Positions 55,671 to 64,000 of a DNA stretch of 64,000 nt are shown here, in pieces. Position 1 is the stretch's first letter; each line of letters begins with the position of its first letter. The translations under genes and the position numbers were made by a program. Origin of the DNA: Paramacrobiotus metropolitanus (taxonomy: Eukaryota; Tardigrada; Eutardigrada; Parachela; Macrobiotidae). Where the stretch lies: assembly GCF_019649055.1 (NCBI RefSeq), contig NW_026570309.1, forward strand, positions 310,001 through 374,000, given 5' to 3'. Under the pieces are notes generated by a model. That model was not told where the DNA came from. It saw nothing but the letters and a program-made list of their open reading frames with translations, and searched no databases.

Positions 55671-57441
55671 TGACCCGCTTTGGCATCAATATTATGAATG
55701 TACTACGCACATCTGACTATATCAGTAATACGAAAACAGTATTAATTTTTGGGCAGGTGAAATACTTTCACGTCGGCTTTCTCATCAGGTGTTTGTTTTT
55801 GGTAATTTACTGTACTATGAAAAAATTGTTATTATGTTCATTTCAATCAATTATGGATGTCCGCATTGTAAATACTTCTATCATTTTTGCTAATTTATTG
55901 TTTCTTGTCCAATCACCGCGTGCAAGTTTGCTCAAAATGAGATTCTAGCTCTCCAGAGAAAGCGTTATTTCCACACAAATCAAATGCCTTCTAATTGTAC
56001 ATAATATAATATCATGAAGTTGATATTAACATGTAAGAAATCTCACACGGGAAACATAAGTCGCTGCACGAATTCCCAAGCATTTCATGTATGCTTAGGA
56101 TACATTCCTCCCGTATGCCTAGGCTCTTATCTAGGCAATGTAGAATACCTGGGGAATATGTGCCGAATGCAAATGGGATAAGAGAGATTACGAAAACAAG
56201 AAGACGTACGCATGTATACACCCAAATTATAAGTAACGTACAAATACGTGGAATAAAGTGACAAAGATGGCTCGGGTTTGGTAAGGTGGTATGAAATATG
56301 ATTATCTACTTCTGAAGGAAAGGTAAGCTACCACCAGACTTGAAAGTTCAGCCGGTTAGCGCATCAAACCAGTAGTCACCTTACGAGTATACCTTGCCAG
56401 TCAGTGCGCTCTGATCTTCTGGATTGTCACGACTTGAAGGTGGCGTAATATCTTTAATATTTACCCGCCACTGAGGGCGCACAAAACCAACTAATTATCG
56501 GCAACATAGCAACACAGGCACACTGCTTCCGCAGTTGCCATGCTGGACACACAGGTCACAGCGGACACAGTATCTCGTGACATAGTGCCACTACACTACG
56601 CCACATGGATCACAATTGATGTTTGCGAAGCAAAAATTCGGATGTAGCGTTGAGCGTTGAAATTTAAACATCGTACCATCGCGCCAGTATTCATGCCACA
56701 GCTAATGAATGCAATGAATCGATAGTACGAGTAGTGACTTTTAAAATTGTTCCTTTGCTAGGCTTATTTACTCGTATTACGTACCAGGTAGTAACTAGTA
56801 CTACTAGTTTTTACTGACAAGTATTAGTAGTACTAATATTAATTTGTCAGTATAAAAAGCAACATGCGGCATACAGCAGCATATTCATGGAGTACATACG
56901 ACATAAAAGGTTTAACAGCCAAAAGAGAATATATTTTGTGATTTTTATTAATTCAATAATTTTTTGTTATTGACTGACTAATTTTTGTGCAATAGTGAAT
57001 AGTCCAGGATGTAAATCCTGAAACCAATGCGAATAGGGAAACGGAAACCGATATGATACTGCAGATTCAGCCTTCGATACGTTTCCCAGCGTTTATAATT
57101 TAATAAATCGGTGCCTGGAGGTCAGTAGTGCAGTGCCACAGTCCACAACTCCGCATGACAAAGGATAAAGAAACAGACTGGATGTCTCCGTTCCCACTTC
57201 CCAGACAGCAGGCACACGACAGGCAGATGACCAGTTTTCGCTCTCCATTGTTTACCGTTTGCAGCTTGCCACTCAGTCGACTTTCAGACTTCAGTGCAGC
57301 CTTGCTTGTTCTTCGTTTCGATGCTGTCCTCATTTTATGCTATGCTGTTGCAGAGCTAGGACGCAGCCGGGTTAGCAGAGTTTTTACGAATTCAGTCAAC
57401 GTTTACATGAGTAGAACACAAGTTTTTCCGCTTTCGACAAA
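55671..57441. other. Intergenic, nothing recognised
   Basis: AT-rich sequence with scattered short frames and small palindromes such as TAGTACTACTAG near 56795. The right end is presumably the 5' region of the F-box-like gene. Confidence 0.4.
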
Positions 57442-60345
57442 ATGGACGGGCAGATTGTTGGTGACTATTTTAAGCCTGCAAAGCGCGATCGTCGTCAAGC
57501 CAACATGGGCAATACGGTACTGGTGAATCTGGACGGAGAGAAAGATTTCTACCTAGACTATCTGCAGGATATCAACGGCCAAAACGTCTATGTGGATTTC
57601 GACTGTACCACGATCCCACCACGTTGGATCTCCGCGCAGCGCGTGTGGTTGCACGAATTGCTGGAAAAGCAGTACCCTCAGTCCCAGGAATCTCCCGCCT
57701 ATGTGGCTCTCCGCCAGCAACCAAATGGACCGTATATCTTTCGTCCAGCCATCCGAATGAAACGCTATTCCACCCATGGTGATTTGTTCTATTCCTATGT
57801 GCGCTTGGCAAACGATACTGCTGCACGACCATGGCGTCTGGTGCATCGTTGGCAGATGGTGGAACGTCTCCCTGAACTGTCTGCTCCTTCCTTGCTAGAA
57901 CGATTACCTGCTGTTAATTACCGCAAGTTTTCGGTGTCTGCGCCTCAAGTGCGTCTTCTTGAGCATATCGATGAGCACCGGATTATCAGTGTACTGAATG
58001 CGGCTTTTCGCGGCGGTTACAGCAATTTTGCTGGGTGGGATCGGGTGTTTGTACGCATGGAAGGCGACACCATACATTTCTTGGTGATGGACATATACCA
58101 CTATCATCCCCGGCACCGCTGCGCCAATCCACGGTGCTGGACCGATTCCACGGCGGAAAAAGTCGAAGCTGGTCTACGGGACTATATGATGCCTTACTGT
58201 AATCATCCGGAGTTTCGACCACGTCTGTTGCGCTTCGGTGAAGGTGAGCACGGATGTGCGGCGTGTGCGCAAGCCCGTGGTTGACTGAAACGATGAGTGG
58301 AAATGAATCAGTTATTCATTTTTTTATAATTTTATTCTACCAATAGCACACTTGATGCACCACCGTGAGCCTAATTGACGTACACTGAGATTTGGAACTC
58401 AGAAGAAAATTTAGTGGTTTATTACTTTGTATTTGTTTCTGCTAATTTTATTTTCGAAATTCTGCTCGTATTCCAGCACAGAGTGTACATGATTAATCGT
58501 AAGTACGTATTGTACATAGATGGTGACGCATAATTAATTATATTTTTGCAGAAAAGCTAGATGAGCAGCCAATGATGAACTTTCTGCTGCCGGAAATTAT
58601 GTCAGAGATTGTGCTCCATTTGGATGTCCGCTCTCAAGTTAGAGGGCAACGGTACATACTACACACATTAATTTGTAGTCTGGCTGTGCGTATCTTTCTT
58701 GAAACCAGTATGTACTATGTACCGTATAAGACCGACCTGTGCACTGCTGCCATAATTATGTTTGTTCGAACAGTCCTGGGCCGTTTTGGAAATGAAATTA
58801 ATTTGAAACGAAACCTACAATTATTAAAAACTGAATTTGTGATGCCTATTTTTCTCTGTTATGAAAAAAGAAATCAAATCGATGCATATTAATATTTAAT
58901 GCTTACTTGGTAAATAACATAGTAGTAGTAACCCATAAAAAGTTATTTTTGGATATTTTATTAAATTAACTGGGATTTAATTAATTTGGTCCGTTGCTCC
59001 ACCAAAACTTTGTTAACTTATAGTTGAAAAAATTCAACTTTCCATTTCAAACCATTTTCTAATTTCAACTGCTTGGAGTCCTGATTTGGAAACATTTCGA
59101 TTTGAGAGTTTAAAATTAAAAACGTTTGAAATTGTGATTCTAACCTTGCTGCGTTGCTAGCTGTAATTCACAATCCAATCCTATCAAAATTTTTTATGCA
59201 GAGTCTGCTCTTTGTGGGCGGAGTTGCTGGACAATCGCGCATCGGCTGTCTCCATTACGTTGGATTTGCACAACATCAGTGCGCATATGCCGACCCAGGC
59301 TGCGACCGAAGCCTACCACGTTGCGTTTATTTTGAATCGCACCGTCAACGAAACAACCAAGACACTGACGCTGATCGGAATGACACAACGCAGCGGTGAC
59401 TTTGATCTGCCGTACGATACTCTGCAGAATCAGATTGAGGAATACCTCCGCCTGAAACGTACGCAGTTGCTAGCCATTGTAGTCCAGGACTACCGGTCTG
59501 CTTTTCGCACCATCAGCATGGTTCCGATTCTAATGCCCCGCCTACGAGAACATGACGTGTATTTCATTCCGTCTCGACTGAACAGTTTGTGCCGGAAGCT
59601 GCTGCTGGTTAACTGTGTCGTGGAATTGGGGACCTGGCTGAAATCGAAAGGAAGTGTCAACAAGTTCCCTGTGCTGCCAGGATGGGATGCGGCCGATTCG
59701 CCGGACTTTTTCGTTACGGTGTCGCGTTTTTGGATGACATCCAAAAGAAAAATGCCGGGGGACCCTGGACTCTTTGGCCACTTCGGTGTGGTAATAGGCT
59801 GTGGTGGTCCTCCTGTAAGCGTCTCGGTTCGCGATAAAATAAAGCAGCTGCATGCGTACTGGGTGGACAAGGTGCCATATCCGGGGAAAGAATGGGAGAA
59901 ATTGCGGCAACTGGTGGAATTGTAAGTTCGCAATTATGCGCAGACTGTAATCTTTGTTATCTGCTTACTGCATAAAAACATGCCAATGTTTACCAAGCAA
60001 CTGAAATTGATCTAGCCGAAAAAGTAAACTCCAACTTTCTGAACGCTTTTTTAAAGCTAAAGCGGACTTTTTTCCTGATTTCGACAACGGTAAATAAATC
60101 TCTTTCCCTTTTTTTACCGTAGTACGGCAGGGAAGAAATTTGGGAAGAAATCTGATTTTCGATTTTGTTTCTGTTAATCTAACTGTAGGTTTGGATTGTG
60201 TGAGATGTCACTGGCACCTGGATTCTGGAGTGAACTTGACCTGCGGAATTTCGACGGTTTGCCCCTGACCAATTTGCTGTTGGCTGTCCTTGCCTATCTT
60301 TATCTGCCTGCAGCTGCCCTGGAGCAGTCGGAAGTAGTTTTTTAA
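57442..60345 (+). CDS. F-box-like protein with a novel N-terminal domain
   Basis: Four exons (57442-58243, 58552-58651, 59202-59921, 60189-60345) join in frame to 592 aa; donors AAG|gtgagc and ATT|gtaagt are strong. Residues 1-267 form a domain that I do not recognise (GEKDFYLDYLQDINGQNVYV, PRWISAQRVWLHELL, HYHPRHRCANPRCW), with a Tudor-like opening and a paired-Cys stretch. Then LLPEIMSEIVLHLDVRSQV and VCSLWAELL form an F-box-like helix pair (LPxEI...IL..L....R..VCxxW), split by an intron. A 240-residue region and a C-terminal LDLRNFDGLPLTNLLLAVL follow, with no named repeat. If the F-box is real, the protein is a substrate adaptor of an SCF ubiquitin ligase. Reading exon 1 straight on instead gives a short protein ending at 58284; the spliced form is preferred because four exons stay in phase. 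Confidence 0.75.
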
Positions 60346-61079
60346 CGCAGCCGCAGATGTTCAGTGGATTAAATGTATCTTACGTTTAGTTTCCATTGAT
60401 GTTTACTTGGCTAAATTGATTAGTACGTTCTGCGACCGCATTCACCATCTTGACGCCATTATTTACGTCATTTTAAATTTTTCTTTTTATACGCATAAAT
60501 ATAGCGTAATATGTGTGGGATACGGTACGCGAGTGGAGCTGACATTAAATGACAAATTGGCGTGTGAAGCGTAGTATCTTTTGTTGGGAAGTATGAAAAT
60601 TAAAGTGTTACGCGCATCGGCGTATTGTACGCATCATAGGGCGATACCGTGGAACTTCCGGTACGTACGCCGTCATCGACCAACGGATACGTGTGGTAAT
60701 GGTATCACTCTGATGTCAACGTTAACCCCGAAGGCCCGAACAAAGCAAACCAGCGTCACTTTCGCGCACAAGTCAGGTTTAAGTGAATGACAATTTCACA
60801 ATGGAAAGGATCTCGCGACGATACGTACTTATTAAGTACTTAACACCTATCGCCACTTTATTATAGTTTTTGACAGAATTTGCCTGGGGGTCTTTTTCAG
60901 AATTAACCACACACCAGCAGTAACTATAAATACATATTTCACCCAAAGGAGATATCTTCCTTCATAAATCACTACGTGCTTACTGTTTCCAGTTTTCTCG
61001 TTTTGACTGCTCTTGTGCATTGATTTCCGATCCACTTCCGGACATATCCCTGATCTTTTTTCGTTTTAGCTGGCAATAG
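60346..61079. other. Intergenic, nothing recognised
   Basis: No supported exon. Upstream exons of the conserved short tail at 61089 may be hidden here. Confidence 0.35.
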
Positions 61080-61220
61080 CTGCTTACCATGGACAAATAC
61101 ACCGAGACCATTGATATAACGATCCAGTGGAATGCGATGCTGTTTGAAGCCGGTACCCATCGCGGCAGCCTCCGCGATGGTTACTACACTTCTGATTACT
61201 ACTCAACCTACAACCAGTAG
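61080..61220 (+). CDS. C-terminal exon with conserved RDGYYTxDYYSTYN tail
   Basis: After an AG acceptor the frame reads through MDKYTETIDITIQWNAML to LRDGYYTSDYYSTYNQ and TAG. The tail matches the protein end at 55670 (RDGYYTEDYYSTYN) although codons differ at many synonymous positions, which indicates conserved coding sequence. The Tyr-rich cytoplasmic-looking tail could be a phosphorylation or sorting signal. The remaining exons and the gene family are unknown. Confidence 0.4.
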   Translation: MLTMDKYTETIDITIQWNAMLFEAGTHRGSLRDGYYTSDYYSTYNQ

Positions 61221-61449
61221 CTGAAACAACAGCGTACCGCCAGTTCCCGAAATGGATTTCTGATCTGCAGGATTTTAATCGGCTACTGTGGCGTTCAGTT
61301 TCATGATCTCACGGCCTGTGATTTGCCAAAAACCGACGCACTTAAATGTCAAAAGTATTCGGACATGTGTCAAATCTTGTCCAGAAGTATTCGCACATCT
61401 CTATTCCTTCCAATCTGTTCCAAATTCTGTCTCGACAATTTGTTTTAAA

Positions 61450-62093
61450 TTACTTTAATTTAAAATTTAAGTCCCTTGGGGTCCAGGTTTGCTGAAGCAA
61501 GTTGTTCTTTACGCCAATCTGGTGCAGAATTATACGTACTTGCAATGCGCCAGTTCTGAAATTTTTGCAAGTCCGAAATAAATGGAAAAATATTTTACTG
61601 AGCGACAAATTTACCATAATATCATTGTCGTTCAGAACACTGGAGCGGAAAGCAGTCAGTAATGCGAATACGACAGCCGTAAGAAACAGATTGAGCATTA
61701 AGCCGGTAAATGCCATCTTGAACTGCACTAGAATGTTATTTCACCTGCTGTCTTTACCAGTTATTACGTTCGGCGTTTCTAGCATAAGGATGCGTAATAC
61801 TGCTGACCTCCATGAATATGACATAATACTATGATGTAGCTAGGTAGTATTAAGAACATACCAGCAGGCAGCAACATGCGACAACCGCATTTCAGTTCAA
61901 ATGCAGTTGAGTTCGATCGAACAAATATCGCACCAATTTTTGCTTCGAACTGTTCGAATAACGGAATAGGGAACATTACAACTATTGGGTGGCCGAACAA
62001 AATGTCGGTCTGCTTCTTTGAAGTGTTGAGGGTCCATCCAGCCTTTAATCGACAGTTTTTTAATTTAGTTTGAAAGAGCAGTGTTCGTTTCAT
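61450..62093 (-). CDS. Possible membrane-protein exons (GPCR-like), low confidence
   Basis: On the minus strand the frame 62093-61779 contains hydrophobic ILFGHPIVVMFPIPLF and, further on, LLPAGMFLILPSYIIVLCHI. After a possible donor at GGAG|gtcagc, an exon starting at about 61720 (acceptor TGCAG) reads FKMAFTGLMLNLFLTAVVFA and LLTAFRSSVLND, ending ATTATG|gtaaat. The hydrophobic spacing would fit TM4-TM6 of a receptor, but no diagnostic motif is visible. Confidence 0.25.
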
Positions 62094-62269
62094 ATAAAAA
62101 ATAGGAAAACCAACATTTTAAAAAGCTCTGAATTTTTTACAAATTCTTTTAAAGAAATGGGTGGAGTTGGAGGATGTCCCGGAAACCCAAATTCAAATTT
62201 GCTATTTCTCAATTCAAAATCGCCGTTATTCGACGACGTATTTTGTTGGTTTTCATGGTTGTAACTTTA

Positions 62270-63600
62270 CTATTTCGGGTAAGGGAAATGTTTCTTGTTT
62301 ATTTCCTCGTAAAAAACTATGACCTTTACTGGATTTATTCGGGGTAGAAGCGGTAACTACAAAACCCCACACATATGATTCTCGTGAAATCAGATGGCCG
62401 TTGCTTTAATAATAAATTTCTCTCCGACGATTCAGAAACTGATAAGGCTTAAACGTGTTTCTATAAGAGCATTCATTTAGCTACATTCATCATCGAAATC
62501 GGCTTATCTGATTGCACCCTGTTTTGCAGTAAAAAATTTTCCCTAAAATAAGCGAACAAAACTGACAAAAAACTTGCAGTTTTTCGAAATGCCACAAAAT
62601 GCGGGAACTGCATAGCTCATTCAGAGCATGCACCATGCCAACAACTTTTTTTTTAAAAGCAGAAGATTTTCGCTACATAAATCAGCTGAAGAAGTTAAAA
62701 TATTGCGCGCTGGAAAAACGTATCACCAGATTCAAAAGTTTGCGAGCTGGGACAAAATAAATTTCCACACGTTTTTAATTAACATCGTTATTAATGAGCA
62801 TGTTTTAATTTTCTGAAATAAATTTCACCGTTTCTAGTAGCTAATTAAATTTTCTATCGAACGATTCTAACTAATTTACAATAGGACAAATGGTTCGCGA
62901 GAAACAAACCACAACAGGAGACCGACATTTTGTGCGGCCACCCGGTAATTTCAGCATCCTGAAATAGCTTTACCTTACAGTAAACACGAAGCCGAACCGA
63001 TGACCCGCCTTTTCGTCGACGAAAATTCATTGATCGTCACTAAGACGAACATACGTATACGATGTCGACCCGTCACGAAGTCGACGTACCAACCTTATGT
63101 AAACCGCCTTAGCTTTCCTATGTTTCTTAGGTTTCCTTAGGTCTTCTTTATTTAGACAGTTTCTTAGATTTTTCCTTAGGCCATCCAGTTTTTTAATTAT
63201 TCTTAGATTGTCTTAGCCGTTGGCCTCGTGATCATCGACGTTTTGCTGCCGACCTCGGCGACCTCGTGGCTGTTGTCCTTGGTCGGCGGGAGTGTTAGTC
63301 GACATAATTTCGGCGGACCAAGTAAACCTTAACAGTTAGAAAAAACTTCTGATGTGTGCATTTTGCTCACTTAGTCGGTTTCAAAAAGTTACTTTCGATC
63401 CAAACGCTCGCGAGACAGCACAAATATCTGTGGTTCAATCCAGCGCGCTTTTTTAAAGAATGCTGTGCGATTATCGGTTTTGTCGTGCAGCCTATTCAGT
63501 ATCTTTTCAAGTTTTGTTTCCCCACAAAATCCTAGATATTCTTTTAAGGTATTGTATTTGTATAATAAATTCCGACATTACCAAGGCGTATTAAATTTTA
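62270..63600. other. Repeat-rich intergenic DNA
   Basis: No gene is seen. Near 63110-63215 are irregular TTTCTTAGG/TTCCTTAGG repeats resembling the core of the element at 19016-19322, so this may be a diverged relative. Confidence 0.4.
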
Positions 63601-63693
63601 ATGGCATTCAATCGTGCGTATTTATATAACCGCTACCGGCAGTCAAAGGAACTGTGCCAACTGCTGACCAAACATGGACAAGCTGGCACTATG
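63601..63693 (+). CDS. Possible first coding exon of a gene running off the window
   Basis: ATG at 63601 opens 31 codons (MAFNRAYLYNRYRQSKELCQ...) ending ACTATG|gtaaga, a good donor. The peptide is basic and helical-looking. No second exon lies in the remaining 300 bases, which consist of TTTACTTACTTTTACTTACTA-type repeats (63720-63890), perhaps the edge of an element. Identity unknown. Confidence 0.3.
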
Positions 63694-63716
63694 GTAAGAG
63701 ATCTATAAAGGAGATA

Positions 63717-63900
63717 GGTAGTGTTGGGTAGTAAAAGTCCTTGCCAATATACTTATTTTTACTATCTGCTTTTGGAAGTTTACTTATTTTTACTTACTAT
63801 TTAAAATTTCTCGGGACTTTTACTTACTTTTACTTACTATTTCAATTTTTCCAAGGACATTTACTTACTAAATTAAAGTAAATTTACTAAATAAATGTAA
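63717..63900. repeat. ACTTACTTTT-type AT-rich repeat, edge of a possible element
   Basis: The motif TACTTACTATTT recurs several times between 63760 and 63880, with a starting block AGTGTTGGGTAGTAAAAGTCC that resembles the outer end of some hAT elements. The right boundary and any matching inverted end lie beyond the window. Confidence 0.5.
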
Positions 63901-64000
63901 TTAGGACTGAAAGTGTCGAACTGCGTTAGTTTCAAAGCGCTGAAAAGTACTGAAAACGGCGCAGAAAATTTTCTTATGCATTAATAGAGCTATACAGCGA

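Noticed and set aside
57128-57526. 132-codon plus-strand frame upstream of the F-box-like gene
   Set aside because: It overlaps the real start in another frame and has no splice or motif support.
1-64000. tRNA, rRNA, CRISPR or bacterial-type operon features
   Set aside because: No tRNA arm-like T-loop context, no rRNA signature and no regular spacer array were found by eye.

Overview
This looks like a window from a small invertebrate nuclear genome. Genes have many introns, mostly GT-AG and often 50-600 bp, both strands are used, and there are no bacterial operons, CRISPR arrays or rRNA genes. The gene set (an insect-type gustatory receptor, nuclear receptors, receptor tyrosine kinases, a peptidoglycan-recognition protein and lineage-specific expansions of odd class-A GPCRs and secreted proteins) suggests an ecdysozoan, and I lean towards a tardigrade. 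That placement is inference and cannot be proved from the sequence.

Layout. 0-12.2 kb: the 3' end of a receptor tyrosine kinase (391-940), a single-exon GPCR (about 2.0-3.0 kb), a gustatory-receptor-like gene on the minus strand (3.8-5.8 kb), a hAT-type non-autonomous element with a clean 8-bp target duplication (7.0-7.9 kb), a three-exon PGRP (8.1-9.6 kb) and a second, damaged kinase copy (about 10-12.2 kb). 12.3-17.5 kb: two tandem minus-strand copies of an unrecognised secreted, Cys- and Pro-rich protein. The upstream copy is intact (five exons, all introns phase 0). The downstream copy is a pseudogene, broken by a 499-bp insertion and a 4-bp duplication, and carries a large foldback element in an intron. 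19-24.2 kb: a repeat-rich segment with a serpin-like fragment, and then the most unusual locus: an open reading frame joining a nuclear-receptor-type zinc module, a SMAD-type MH1 domain and a THAP zinc finger. It is followed by exons of a P-element/THAP9-type transposase C-terminus, and the whole is flanked by long inverted repeats.

25.8-27.7 kb: a decayed class-A GPCR on the minus strand, a Harbinger-like MITE and a 1.5-kb hAT-like element with an 8-bp target duplication. 33.3-35.6 kb: a six-exon NR2E-like nuclear receptor. 36.8-54.1 kb: a cluster of seven related two-exon class-A-like GPCRs (six on plus, one on minus). All have the intron at the same place (extracellular loop 2, phase 0), Asn-Arg-Val-Trp in place of DRY and Asp-Pro-Val in place of NPxxY. 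At least one copy is a pseudogene and another has a frameshifting 7-bp duplication. A five-exon Rab8/10-like GTPase lies within the cluster. 54.3-64 kb: fragments of a possible serpentine receptor, a complete four-exon F-box-like gene (592 aa), two distant short C-terminal exons sharing a conserved Tyr-rich tail, and low-information sequence.

Together the genes are mainly sensory and signalling receptors (GPCRs, gustatory receptor, kinases, PGRP) and transcription factors (nuclear receptor, fusion protein), in a region reshaped by tandem duplication, pseudogene formation and DNA transposons. Gene structures were assembled by eye from splice consensus, reading-frame continuity and comparison between paralogues. 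No database search was possible.
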